Assembly: GCA_965232285.1 (NCBI GenBank)
Contig: CBDDPL010000004.1
Location: 2,666,001 to 2,730,000 of the forward strand
From: Denitrobaculum sp965232285
Lineage (GTDB): Bacteria > Pseudomonadota > Alphaproteobacteria > Kiloniellales > Kiloniellaceae
DNA length: 64,000 nt
Direction: 5' to 3'
In this document: positions 44,898 through 53,865 of the stretch, one piece after another
How the letters are laid out: each line of letters starts with the position of its first letter
Numbering within the stretch: the stretch's first letter is position 1
Program-made: the position numbers and the translations under genes
Notes under the pieces: model-generated
What the model saw: the letters and a program-made list of their open reading frames with translations, nothing else
The model's database searches: none
What the model was told of the DNA's origin: nothing

Positions 44898-45010
44898 CGG
44901 AGTTGAGCTTCCTCAGCTTGGAGCGAGACTGCCGAACGCTCTCCCCACCCACTTTCGGCCAGGTGCGACGGCGAGGCGTGCGGGTATCGACAGAGAATCA
45001 AGGCAACCGG

Positions 45011-45404
45011 ATGAGCAGATTTGCAAGCCTTAAAGAAGATCTGGAAAACAACGGATGGGAGATTTCCGATGTTGAACTCCCCATCGATGCCTGGTGGGCT
45101 TTTGCCATCTGGCAGCTTCGTTCGACCTGGCGTCCCGTTGGACGGACGCTACACCTCACATTGATGATCGATCCTTTACTCTCTTATAGCGGCAGGTCGC
45201 CTGGCGAAGAAGACGTCTGGTCGATCGCTATCGGGCATTGAATTCCAAGCAGTCACTTGTGCGAAGGGATCGCGCTCCAAGTTTTCTCGAGGAGAAAATA
45301 TGCCGAGCGATGCCGCGAGATTTTGGCAGCAGCCAATCAACTTCGAAATAGCTGAAACGGTCAAAAGCGCAACCGATAACAGGAATATAGGTCAGCTTTC
45401 TTGA
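45011..45404 (+). pseudogene. Small hypothetical gene, possibly frameshifted
   Basis: An open frame from ATG 45011 gives 76 residues (MSRFASLKEDLENNGWEISD...) ending at TGA 45239-45241. One base later, in the next frame, a protein-like stretch (IEFQAVTCAKGSRSKFSRGE...) runs on to a TGA at 45402-45404. A single-base change near 45236 would join the two into about 131 residues. The first part may therefore be a broken gene, or a real short one. Not recognised. Confidence 0.45.
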
Positions 45405-45460
45405 CGCGCGCCGCCCTCAGACCTAGCCTATCAAGAGAAAGACCTCAGGAGCCTCCACCC

Positions 45461-45511
45461 ATGACCAGCATCACCGTCGTCCCCGTCAGGAAAAGGCGCA
45501 TGGCCCGGTAA
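45461..45511 (+). CDS. Arg/Lys-rich leader peptide before the efflux pump
   Basis: A 16-residue peptide MTSITVVPVRKRRMAR ending in TAA. AGGAG at 45447-45451 lies nine bases before the ATG, a good ribosome site. The segment R-K-R-R-M-A-R contains Arg/Lys-X-Arg/Lys motifs like those on which ribosomes stall with macrolides. The region behind can fold two ways ahead of a T7 run, so the peptide probably controls the downstream pump by ribosome stalling. Confidence 0.7.
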   Translation: MTSITVVPVRKRRMAR

Positions 45512-45563
45512 CGGAGACCTGAAGGTTCCCCCATGCGCCTCCGAAAGACCGGGGGCTTTTTTT
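45494..45563 (+). terminator. Attenuator before the MFS pump
   Basis: Perfect ten-base inverted repeat AGGCGCATGG (45494-45503) / CCATGCGCCT (45531-45540), overlapping the end of the leader peptide codons. It excludes a second stem, CCCGGT-CGGAG (45504-45516) with CTCCG-ACCGGG (45539-45553), that lies just before T7 at 45557-45563. The second stem looks like the terminator. Confidence 0.65.
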
Positions 45564-45586
45564 ATGCCTGCAAGTTGCGAAGCAAG

Positions 45587-46786
45587 ATGTTCAAAGCTGC
45601 CACCTCGCCGCCGACCCTGACCACGCTGGTCCTCTTGACCGCGCTGGCGACGCTGTCGCTGAACATGTTCCTGCCGTCGCTGCCGGGCATGGCGGCGGCA
45701 TTTCAGGCCGACTATGCGCTGGTCAATCTCTCCATCGCGGGCTACCTGGCGATCACGGCGGTGCTGCAGGTGATTATCGGGCCGCTGTCGGACCGCTACG
45801 GCCGGCGGCCGGTGCTGCTCGTGGCGCTGGTGATCTTCGTCTTCGCGTCACTGGGCTGTGCGCTGGCGAGCGATATCTGGGTCTTTCTGGCCTTTCGAAT
45901 TCTGCAGGGGGCGATCATCGCGGGGGCAGCGCTGTCCCGTGCAGTGATCCGGGACATGGTGCCGGCGCAGGAAGCGGCGAGCCTGATGGGTTACGTCAGC
46001 ATGGCCATGGCGGTGGCGCCCATGCTCGGGCCGATGTTCGGCGGAGCACTGGACGCGGTCTTCGGCTGGCGGGCGAACTTTATAGCCTTCACGGCTATGG
46101 GCACGGCGCTGCTCTGGCTCTGCTGGGCGGACCTGGGCGAGACCAATGCCGAACCTTCGGCAACCTTCCGGCGGCAATTCCGCAGCTATCCTGAACTCTT
46201 CCGGTCGCGGCGCTTCTGGGGCTATTCGCTTTGCATGGCCTTTTCCACCGCGGCCTTCTATGCCTTCCTCAGCGGCGCGCCACTGGTGGCGCAGCGCCTG
46301 CTCGGGGTGAGCTCCGCCGAACTGGGCTTTTACATCGGTTCGATTACCTGCGGGTTTTTCTTCGGCAGCTTCCTGTCCGGGCGGCTCGCGAAGCACTTCG
46401 CGCTGACCAGTATGATGATCGCCGGACGCCTCGTCGCCTGCGGCGGACTTTCGATCGGCCTGGCGTTCATCCTGACCGGAAACGTCAACCTCCTCACCCT
46501 TTTCGGCGCGACCATCTTCGTCGGCATCGGCAACGGCGTCACCATGCCCAGCGCCAGTGCCGGCGCCCTCTCGGTGCGGCCGCAACTGGCGGGCAGCGCC
46601 TCGGGACTGTCCGGCGCACTGCTCGTAGCTGTCGGCGCCCTGGTGACCTCCGTCACCGGTGCGATCGTCACCGAGGAAACCGGGGCCGCGGCGCTGGTGG
46701 GCATGATGTTGCTCTGTTCGCTTGCCGGTCTCCTGGCCGCTTTGTCAGTCCTCCGGATCGACCTGCGCGAAAGCGGTTTAACCTAG
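45587..46786 (+). CDS. MFS multidrug efflux transporter (Bcr/CflA family)
   Basis: 399 residues, twelve predicted membrane segments. The loop 2-3 motif GPLSDRYGRRPVLL and LNMFLPSLPGMAAAF at the start are typical of Bcr/CflA drug exporters (bicyclomycin, chloramphenicol-type substrates in relatives). ATG 45587 is preferred; a longer in-frame start would lie inside the attenuator hairpin. Substrate not known. Regulated by the leader peptide above. Confidence 0.85.
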   Translation: MFKAATSPPTLTTLVLLTALATLSLNMFLPSLPGMAAAFQADYALVNLSIAGYLAITAVLQVIIGPLSDRYGRRPVLLVALVIFVFASLGCALASDIWVFLAFRILQGAIIAGAALSRAVIRDMVPAQEAASLMGYVSMAMAVAPMLGPMFGGALDAVFGWRANFIAFTAMGTALLWLCWADLGETNAEPSATFRRQFRSYPELFRSRRFWGYSLCMAFSTAAFYAFLSGAPLVAQRLLGVSSAELGFYIGSITCGFFFGSFLSGRLAKHFALTSMMIAGRLVACGGLSIGLAFILTGNVNLLTLFGATIFVGIGNGVTMPSASAGALSVRPQLAGSASGLSGALLVAVGALVTSVTGAIVTEETGAAALVGMMLLCSLAGLLAALSVLRIDLRESGLT

Positions 46787-46820
46787 AGCATCTTCCAACC
46801 ACGCGAGACTGGTGAAAGTC

Positions 46821-46851
46821 CGCCAGGAGCCGGGTTAACCGGAGCCTGGCG
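46821..46851 (+). terminator. Hairpin after the MFS gene
   Basis: CGCCAGG / CCTGGCG arms with an inner CCGG/CCGG pair, 35 bases past the stop. No T-run, so moderate support. Confidence 0.5.
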
Positions 46852-47088
46852 ATCTGCGGCCAGGCCGGCAGGGACCGGCACAGACAAACACCTGAAAAGG
46901 AACCCGAAGACAACTTATAATTTATCAAATCTATTGCAAAAATATCTTTTTCATATATAATACAACTCATAATTTTATCAATATTCGAATTTTTTTCATA
47001 AAACTGGAGAGTCTTTACGCTCTCTTCAAAATCCAAGATTTCATAAAAATCACCATTCAATACTTTATATTTTAATGGAATAAGCGGG
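46852..47088. other. AT-rich stretch before the polytopic membrane protein
   Basis: From about 46910 the DNA is much more AT-rich than its surroundings. A short inverted repeat GAGAG...CTCTC lies at about 47007-47026. No gene seen; likely promoter of the next gene. Confidence 0.4.
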
Positions 47089-48669
47089 ATGTTAATTTCG
47101 AATTTCCATGATTATTACAAAATTACCGCCAATACGAAGACACCAAGCCTGAGCTATATCGGCCTGGTATTCGCTTTGACGGCGACCATGTTTATACCGT
47201 TCTTCTTGTCGGCTCCGCTGCCGCTCTCCGACCTACCCAACCACATCGCCCGAATGCACATCATCGCGCATCTGGATGAATCCGCATTTTTGCAGCGCCA
47301 CTACCGTTTGGACTGGCAACTCTTGCCGAACCTGGCCATGGACGTGATCGTACCGCCTCTGGCAAAGATCATGTCGGCCGAACTCGCCACCACTTTGTTT
47401 GTCGCCTTCACGATGGTCGCAACGGTCAGCGGCGTGATCACCCTGCACAAAAAGCTATTTGGCTACTGGTCTCTGTTTCCCTTTATCGTTTTTTTATTTG
47501 TTTATCACCGCGCGTTAATTTGGGGATTTGTCAATTATTTATTCACGTTTTCGCTCAGCCTGTGGCTTTTCATCGTTTGGCTGGATATCCGCCAGAGAGC
47601 GATCACCACGCGCATCCCTCTGTTTGCGGCCCTGAACAGCCTGCTTTATCTCCTGCATCTCCATGCTTTCTGCATGTATGCGGTGCTGCTTGGCTCTTAT
47701 GAAATAACAAAGGCCCTGCAAAAGGGAGAAAGTCGGTTCAGCGCGAAGCTCTTGGCGCTGTCGATCAATGCCCTGCCCTTCGGTCCCGCGATTGCCCTGT
47801 TTTTCTTTGCGAGTCCGACCTCGGAGTATTCCGTTTTTAGCTGGGGAACAATCACCAACAAGCTCATTGGGCTTGCGGACCCCTTCAATCTCTATCTGCT
47901 GCCGTTCGACCTGGCCGTTTTCGCAGTTGTTGGAGGCGCTTTGCTGTTAGGCCTTGTCACAGGCCGGATAACGATCCACCGGGATATGATCCTGGCGCTG
48001 TTTCTGTTCTCTCTCATTTATCTTTTGATGCCCCGGGTTATGTTTGGATCCTATGGCGCGGATCGTCGAATTTTACCCATTGCCTTGATCATTGCCGCGG
48101 CTTCGCTCGATTTTCGTAAAATCCCGGTGGGCGGAATTCGCGGCTCCGTTATGGTCATTTGCCTGCTGTTCGCGATCAAAACGGCCGTGGTCTCGGTCAA
48201 CTGGGCGGCATCGGGCAAGCTGTATCGCGAAGTCCGCCAGTCGATGGCGGCTTTGGAACAAGGCGCTCACCTGGCGGTCGCCGTCGCCAGACTTGAACAG
48301 CCCTTCCTGCTCAACCCGCCTGTCGGGCATATCGCGGCTATGGCCGCCGTCGACCGCGACGCCTACGTGAACATGCTGTTTATCCACCCAAATCACCAAA
48401 TCCTCCGCGTCTTGCACGATATAGATGACAAGGGATGCTGCAGCCATCACTACATCGTTCGAAATGTAAAGGCCCCGGGAAGCTCACTCTTTACGATGGA
48501 GGATCCCTTTGCCCGCATTCCACTTGAATACTTTGATAATTTCCTCGTTTTCGGCCTTCGGTATTTACCGGCGCCGCCGCCATCAAAGCTGGAGAGAATA
48601 TCCGGAGGTACAGACTGGGCGTTGTTCAGGATCAACAACGGCAGCCCGCGCTCTGACAGTACAAAGTGA
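47089..48669 (+). CDS. Hypothetical polytopic membrane protein, possibly a GT-C-like glycosyltransferase
   Basis: 526 residues with ten or more hydrophobic segments over residues 20-370 and a soluble C-terminal tail. After the first helix comes LPLSDLPNHIARMHIIAHLD, an acidic/His motif in the place where GT-C enzymes keep their catalytic Asp. No named family is recognised. GC content is lower than the core genome, as in the preceding stretch. A glycosyltransferase role is a suggestion only. Confidence 0.6.
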   Translation: MLISNFHDYYKITANTKTPSLSYIGLVFALTATMFIPFFLSAPLPLSDLPNHIARMHIIAHLDESAFLQRHYRLDWQLLPNLAMDVIVPPLAKIMSAELATTLFVAFTMVATVSGVITLHKKLFGYWSLFPFIVFLFVYHRALIWGFVNYLFTFSLSLWLFIVWLDIRQRAITTRIPLFAALNSLLYLLHLHAFCMYAVLLGSYEITKALQKGESRFSAKLLALSINALPFGPAIALFFFASPTSEYSVFSWGTITNKLIGLADPFNLYLLPFDLAVFAVVGGALLLGLVTGRITIHRDMILALFLFSLIYLLMPRVMFGSYGADRRILPIALIIAAASLDFRKIPVGGIRGSVMVICLLFAIKTAVVSVNWAASGKLYREVRQSMAALEQGAHLAVAVARLEQPFLLNPPVGHIAAMAAVDRDAYVNMLFIHPNHQILRVLHDIDDKGCCSHHYIVRNVKAPGSSLFTMEDPFARIPLEYFDNFLVFGLRYLPAPPPSKLERISGGTDWALFRINNGSPRSDSTK

Positions 48670-48860
48670 TAGGTCCGACGAAAAACATTCCGTGCTGGCA
48701 AAACACGGCCATTAGCTGCAATACTCTTGTCAATAAAGCACGGTGGCGGGCCGTCATCGCCGCAACACTGCGATGCAACCTGAACCGCCGGGCATAGAAC
48801 AGGCGAATAAAAGCAGTTTGTGTTTACCTGAACGCAAGCCGCCAGTGTCAGGGGTATTGC

Positions 48861-50312
48861 ATGACCGAAACAGAGCACGTGCGTCTGCTCGATAGTTACG
48901 ATCCGAAAGACTTTTACTGCGAGATGCTGGGCAAGGACAGCTCGCTCGCGGCCCACACCAAGCCGGTCCGCTATCGACTGGGACAGCTTCCCGTCGATGA
49001 GTTACGCGACCGGGCGCGCGATGCGGAGCTGGAGCTCTATAACTTCGGCATCACCTTTACCGTCTATACCCAGAAAGAAGCGATCGACCGCATCCTGCCC
49101 TTCGACGTGATCCCGCGGGTCATCTCCGCGAAGGACTGGGCTTTTCTGGAGCGCGGCGTGGAACAGCGGGTGACCGCCCTCAACTGCTTCCTCTGGGACA
49201 TCTACCACGATCAGAAGATCCTGCGCGACGGCATCATCCCAAAGGACCTTGTGCTGGGAAACTCCGGTTACCGCAAAGAGATGGAAGGTCTGGACGTCGC
49301 CTACAAGAACTACGTCCACATCAACGGCACCGATCTGGTGCGCGGCGGCGACGGCAAGTTCTACGTTCTGGAGGACAACGCCCGTTCGCCCTCCGGCGTC
49401 TCCTACGTGGTCGAGAACCGGCATCTGATGCAGCGGATTTTTCCGGATCTGATGGCCAATATCGGTATCCGTTCGGTCTCCAACTACGGCCAGAAGCTGC
49501 ATGAAGCCCTGACCGAGATGGCGCCGGAATCGGTGCTGGATCCGCAGGTGGTGCTGCTCTCGCCCGGCACTTACAACTCAGCCTACTTCGAACACATCTT
49601 CCTGGCGCGCGAGATGGGCGTGCCGCTGGTCGAGGGCCGGGACCTGGCCGTGGAAAACGACCGGGTCTATATGAAAACGGTCAACGGCCTGCGTCCGGTG
49701 CATGTCATCTACCGGCGGATCAACGACGACTTCCTGGACCCGGAGGTCTTCAATCCGGACTCCATGCTGGGCGCGCCGGGTCTCATGAATGCCTACCGCA
49801 AGGGTAATGTCGCCCTGGCCAACGCGGTCGGCACCGGGGTCGCCGACGACAAGGCGGTCTACGCCTATATGCCGCGCATCATCAAATACTACCTGGACGA
49901 AGACCAGATCATCGACAATGTGGAGACCCACATCTGCCGGGAGAAGGAAGGCCTGGACTACACCCTGGCCAATCTCGACAAGCTGGTGACCAAGCCGGTG
50001 GGCGAAGCCGGCGGCTACGGCATCACCATCGGGCCGCGCGCCTCGGCGGAGGCTCTGGAGAAATGCCGGCAGGAACTGCTGGAAGATCCGGCCAACTACA
50101 TCAGCCAGCCGATGATCAACCTCTCGGTCTGTCCGACCCTGGTCGATGACGGCATCGAGCCGCGCCATGTGGACCTGCGGCCCTTCGCGGTCACCGGCAA
50201 GTCGACCTGGATCCTGCCGGGCGGACTGTCCCGTGTCGCCCTGACCAAGGGGTCGATCGTCGTCAATTCATCGCAAGGTGGCGGATCAAAGGATACCTGG
50301 GTTCTTGAGTAA
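48861..50312 (+). CDS. Circularly permuted ATP-grasp protein (DUF404/DUF407)
   Basis: 483 residues. Hallmarks include PFDVIPRVISAKDWAFLERGVEQRV, ALNCFLWDIYHDQKIL, YVLEDNARSPSGVSYVVENR (quoted in parts) and KPVGEAGGYGITIGP, which is the ATP-grasp nucleotide loop. The family is predicted to ligate peptides or amines using ATP, and is almost always followed by an alpha-E protein, as here. No transglutaminase or proteasome-type protease gene, often seen in such clusters, is present. Confidence 0.9.
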   Translation: MTETEHVRLLDSYDPKDFYCEMLGKDSSLAAHTKPVRYRLGQLPVDELRDRARDAELELYNFGITFTVYTQKEAIDRILPFDVIPRVISAKDWAFLERGVEQRVTALNCFLWDIYHDQKILRDGIIPKDLVLGNSGYRKEMEGLDVAYKNYVHINGTDLVRGGDGKFYVLEDNARSPSGVSYVVENRHLMQRIFPDLMANIGIRSVSNYGQKLHEALTEMAPESVLDPQVVLLSPGTYNSAYFEHIFLAREMGVPLVEGRDLAVENDRVYMKTVNGLRPVHVIYRRINDDFLDPEVFNPDSMLGAPGLMNAYRKGNVALANAVGTGVADDKAVYAYMPRIIKYYLDEDQIIDNVETHICREKEGLDYTLANLDKLVTKPVGEAGGYGITIGPRASAEALEKCRQELLEDPANYISQPMINLSVCPTLVDDGIEPRHVDLRPFAVTGKSTWILPGGLSRVALTKGSIVVNSSQGGGSKDTWVLE

Positions 50313-51273
50313 TCATCTTCTCTCCCGCTATGCCGAGGCGGTCTACTGGCTCGCCCGCTACATCGAACGGACGGAAAATCTGGCCCGCGTGCTGGACGTC
50401 AACGAGACCTTCAGCCGCGACAGCCGGGGCAGCCAGAACTGGCAGTCGATCCTGCAGCTTTACCGCGACGAGGAACGTTTCGCCGAGAGCGAGTTGGAAG
50501 CCACGGCCGAAAACGTGCTCTACTTTTATGCGCTGGACCCGAACAACCCCTCCTCCATCATCTCCTCGATCCATATGGCGCGGGAGAACGCGCGGACCCT
50601 GCGGCCGCTGATCTCCACGGAGATGTGGATCCAACTCAATATCCTCTACAATCACCTGCGGGCCATGACCCGGGCCAATCTGGCGGAGCCGCGCATCGCG
50701 CGCTTCTGTTCCTTCATCAAGGAGGCCTGCCAGACTCATACCGGCATCACGGAGGGGACCTTTTACCGGGACGAGGGCTGGTACTTCTATCAGCTTGGCC
50801 GCTGGATCGAACGGGCCGATCAGACCACGCGCCTGCTGGACGTGAAGTATCACCTGCTGCTGCCCTCGGCCCGGGACGTGGGCTCGCCGCTGGACGTCAG
50901 CCAGTGGAACTCAGTGTTGCGCTCCGCCGCCGGCTACCACGCCTTCCGCCGGGTCCACCCCAGCGGCATGACGCCCACCGACGTGGCCGGTTTCCTGCTG
51001 TTCCACAGACGCTTCCCCCGCTCGGTCAAGGCTTGCATGAGCGAACTGGAGAGCCTGCTCCACGATCTCAAGACCACCTATGACCTGCGCCAGGGGGTCG
51101 GCGCCCTCGAACAACTGGACAGCCTGCGCAGCGGACTGGTCAACCAGACCGCCGATTCCGTGGTCAAGAGCGGCCTGCACGAGTTCCTGGACTGGATTCA
51201 ACGCACGCTGATCAACGTGCACAACGAACTGGGCCGCGATTACTTCGGTTACGAAGAGGCCGCCTCGGCATGA
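50278..51273 (+). CDS. Alpha-E domain protein (DUF403)
   Basis: 331 residues, all helical with motifs HLLSRYAEAVYWLARYIERTEN (in parts), FSRDSRGSQNWQSILQLY and GWYFYQLGRWIERADQTTRL. GTG 50278 overlaps the ATP-grasp gene by 35 bases; TTG 50305, overlapping by eight bases, would trim nine residues and leaves the usual short N-terminus, so it is the main alternative. Works with the ATP-grasp partner; biochemical role not established. Confidence 0.88.
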   Translation: MADQRIPGFLSNHLLSRYAEAVYWLARYIERTENLARVLDVNETFSRDSRGSQNWQSILQLYRDEERFAESELEATAENVLYFYALDPNNPSSIISSIHMARENARTLRPLISTEMWIQLNILYNHLRAMTRANLAEPRIARFCSFIKEACQTHTGITEGTFYRDEGWYFYQLGRWIERADQTTRLLDVKYHLLLPSARDVGSPLDVSQWNSVLRSAAGYHAFRRVHPSGMTPTDVAGFLLFHRRFPRSVKACMSELESLLHDLKTTYDLRQGVGALEQLDSLRSGLVNQTADSVVKSGLHEFLDWIQRTLINVHNELGRDYFGYEEAASA

Positions 51274-51369
51274 CTGCGTCTTTCACCTGCCCCCAAAGGC
51301 GGCCACCAAGTTTTTACTGCCTTCCCCGCGCAGAGCGCGATAAGCTCTGAGCAAGGTGGAAAGGCAGCG

Positions 51370-52128
51370 ATGAAGCTCGACAATTCGACAGCGCGAAAGG
51401 GTCAGACGGTCTCGCAGTGGCGGGCGCCGCCGCAGGTCTACTGCGCTCTGCCGGAAACCCCCTGCCCCTATCTGGACGGCAAGTGGGAGCGCAAGGTCAT
51501 GACCGACATCGCCGGCGCGGACGCCGTCGAGCAGTATGACCTGCTGTCGCGGGCCGGCTTCCGGCGCAGCCATTTCTTCGCCTACCGCCCCGCCTGCAGC
51601 AACTGCGACGCCTGTGTCCCGGTCCGGGTGGTCGCCGGCGAGTTTCAACCCGGCAAGTCCCTGAAACGGGTGCTCAAGCGCAACGAAGGTCTGCAGATCA
51701 TCGAGCAGGCGGCCGTGGCGACCCGGGAGCAGTACGCCCTCTTCGATCTCTATCTGGCCTCACGTCACGCGGACGGTGAGATGATCGGCATGCGCTTCGA
51801 TGACTACAGCGGCATGATCGAGCACAGCCGGTTGAACACCAATGTGATCGAGTTCCGCGAGGCCGACGGCCGCCTGATCGCGGCCTGTCTGGTCGACTGG
51901 CTGGTGGACGGCCCTTCCGCCGTCTACAGCTTCTTCGACCCGGATCTGGAGGCCCGCAGCCTGGGCAGCTACATGGTGCTCTGGCTGATCCAGGCGGCCG
52001 TGGAGCGCGGCCTGCCGCACGTTTACCTGGGCTACTGGATCGCGGAATCGCCGAAGATGTCCTACAAGACCCGCTTCCGGCCGATCGAGCGCTTTACAGC
52101 GGGCGGCTGGGAAGTCTTTTCCACCTAG
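51370..52128 (+). CDS. bpt: Aspartate/glutamate leucyltransferase (Bpt, ATE family)
   Basis: 252 residues. Adds Leu from Leu-tRNA to proteins with N-terminal Asp/Glu, marking them for ClpS/ClpAP degradation in the N-degron pathway. ATE-type zinc-like motif YRPACSNCDACVPVRV, MRFDDYSGMIEHSRLNTNVI-like region, and YLGYWIAESPKMSYKTRFRP are clear. ATG follows a weak ribosome site. Monocistronic. Confidence 0.92.
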   Translation: MKLDNSTARKGQTVSQWRAPPQVYCALPETPCPYLDGKWERKVMTDIAGADAVEQYDLLSRAGFRRSHFFAYRPACSNCDACVPVRVVAGEFQPGKSLKRVLKRNEGLQIIEQAAVATREQYALFDLYLASRHADGEMIGMRFDDYSGMIEHSRLNTNVIEFREADGRLIAACLVDWLVDGPSAVYSFFDPDLEARSLGSYMVLWLIQAAVERGLPHVYLGYWIAESPKMSYKTRFRPIERFTAGGWEVFST

Positions 52129-52153
52129 TTCGCTCGTCCGACTGGGGCCGGCT

Positions 52154-53026
52154 TCACCAGTCCAGCGCCGCACCGCCCAGTCTTTCCAATTCCCCGTTCA
52201 CCTCAGCGAAGAGGTTCTCGCCCTCCAGGAACTTGGTGGTCGCCGGGTGGTTGCGGAAGACAAGACTGGCGCGGGAGAGTCCCGGCGCGAAGATAAAGGG
52301 CGACGCGGGCGCCTTTAGAACGCCCGTTTTCACCAGGAACTTCAAGGCGTCCGTCCCCCAGCAGAGGAACACCACTGGCTCGTTGCGCCGCTCCGACAGC
52401 CGACGGCAGATGGCGCCCACGACCGGTTTCCAGAGAGGGATATGCCCCTGCTGCTGATGCGGGTCCTGGAAGCGCGTGATGGTCAGCCCGGCGTTCAGGA
52501 AGAGCACGCCCTGAGACTGCCAATGATCGAAGAGGGCGCCGGGGGCCTGCAAGGGAAGATCGCCACTGACGATATCGTCCTTGACCCTGCCCCAGCCCCC
52601 TGCGGCCTTGCCGTAGTCACGTTCACCCGTGCGGAAGACCGCGAGCTGCTGCAGGATCCGGCGCAGGCTGTTGGTGGGGGACCTGGGTTTCTCGTCCTGG
52701 ATCCAGATCTTACGATCGCCCTGGTCGAAGGCGCGGCCGGTCGCCTGGGCAACATTGGGATAGGGGTCCTGGCCGATGATGACGACCCGAACCGCGTCGG
52801 GGGCCAGACCGTCCAGCGCCCTGAAGACATGCGAGCCGGGCTGGGCGCCAGCGGGCTCCCTGCCCTTACGGCCGGGAAAGATGATTTCGTCGTCGTTCAG
52901 GGTCAGCCGCGTGTCGACCGCATCGAAGGCCGGTTCGACGCCGTCGAGAAAATCCCGCCACTCGGGCGCCACATCCCCTCGCCAGCCCTCCAGAAACTGC
53001 TGCATGGCCTGACGCAGTGTTCGCAT
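52154..53026 (-). CDS. ung: Uracil-DNA glycosylase (family 1 like)
   Basis: 290 residues. The catalytic loop VVIIGQDPYPNVAQATGRAF with the key Asp, SLRRILQQL, and the later RNHPATT region (normally HPSPLS in Ung; the His is kept) show a UNG fold. It removes uracil from DNA. The C-terminal motif departs from standard Ung, so a more distant branch is possible. Start at 53026 preferred by GGGAGCGGGAA upstream. Confidence 0.83.
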   Translation of the reverse strand: MRTLRQAMQQFLEGWRGDVAPEWRDFLDGVEPAFDAVDTRLTLNDDEIIFPGRKGREPAGAQPGSHVFRALDGLAPDAVRVVIIGQDPYPNVAQATGRAFDQGDRKIWIQDEKPRSPTNSLRRILQQLAVFRTGERDYGKAAGGWGRVKDDIVSGDLPLQAPGALFDHWQSQGVLFLNAGLTITRFQDPHQQQGHIPLWKPVVGAICRRLSERRNEPVVFLCWGTDALKFLVKTGVLKAPASPFIFAPGLSRASLVFRNHPATTKFLEGENLFAEVNGELERLGGAALDW

Positions 53027-53160
53027 TTCCCGCTCCCGGTTGCCTGTTTTCCCTTGGCCGCTTCTACGACTACGAATCCGGTCTTGTCGATAAAGCAGTC
53101 GCAGTCGGGTGATGGCCTCATCGCCCCCTTGCTCAAACGCGTTCAAAAGCGCCTTGACCA

Positions 53161-53205
53161 ATTAGGTCAAGCGTCCTAATTATTATTTAGGACAAATGAC
53201 CTAAT
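53161..53205. promoter_or_regulatory. Nested operator upstream of the TetR gene
   Basis: Outer arms ATTAGGTCA (53161-53169) and TGACCTAAT (53197-53205); inner arms GTCCTAA (53173-53179) and TTAGGAC (53187-53193). Located 38 bases before the TetR start, in the divergent region toward ung; likely its autoregulatory site. Confidence 0.75.
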
Positions 53206-53242
53206 CAAGCATCACCTTACGGCGGAGCCAGGGATCAGACGC

Positions 53243-53842
53243 ATGAGCAAAGCCAGTGCGACCAGAGCGCAGATCGTCGAAGCGGCCGATCGGCTGTTCT
53301 ATCACCAGGGCTTCGAGCGCACCTCCTTCGCCCATATCGCGGAGGCGGTACAGATCTCCCGCGGCAACTTCTACTATCACTTCAAAACCAAGGACGAGAT
53401 CCTGGACGCGGTCATCGGCGCGCGCCTTGCCAAGACCCGCGCGATGCTGGCGCAGTGGGATATCGAAGGCAAAGACCCGCTCGGGCGCATCCGCTGTTTC
53501 ATCCATATCCTGATCGCGAACCGGGAGGACATTCAGCGCTACGGTTGTCCCGTCGGGACCCTCACCGGCGAACTCGCGAAGCTGGGGCACGCGTCTCAGG
53601 CCGAGGCGAACGAGATCTTTACCCTCTTCCGGACCTGGCTGAGCCGGCAGTTCGAGCAACTCGGGCTCAAGGCCGAGGCCGATGAACTGGCCATGCACCT
53701 GCTCGCCCGCAGCCAGGGCGTCGCCTCGCTGGCCAATGCCTTTCACGACGAAGCCTTTATCCGGCAGGAAGTGAAGCTGATGTGCGATTGGCTGGAGGCC
53801 GCGACCAGCGCTTCCACAGAGTCGGGTACGCCCGCCTCCTGA
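53243..53842 (+). CDS. TetR family transcriptional regulator
   Basis: 199 residues. The helix-turn-helix (QGFERTSFAHIAEAVQISRGNFYYHFKTKDE) is at about residues 23-53 and is quoted in part as ISRGNFYYHFKTKDE. The C-terminal ligand domain is of the TetR type that includes LmrA/YxaF-like sensors. The nested palindrome before it suggests self-repression. YciI-like gene follows by 23 bases, so it is the likely target. Confidence 0.9.
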   Translation: MSKASATRAQIVEAADRLFYHQGFERTSFAHIAEAVQISRGNFYYHFKTKDEILDAVIGARLAKTRAMLAQWDIEGKDPLGRIRCFIHILIANREDIQRYGCPVGTLTGELAKLGHASQAEANEIFTLFRTWLSRQFEQLGLKAEADELAMHLLARSQGVASLANAFHDEAFIRQEVKLMCDWLEAATSASTESGTPAS

Positions 53843-53865
53843 CCCCAACAAGGAGATTACAATCG

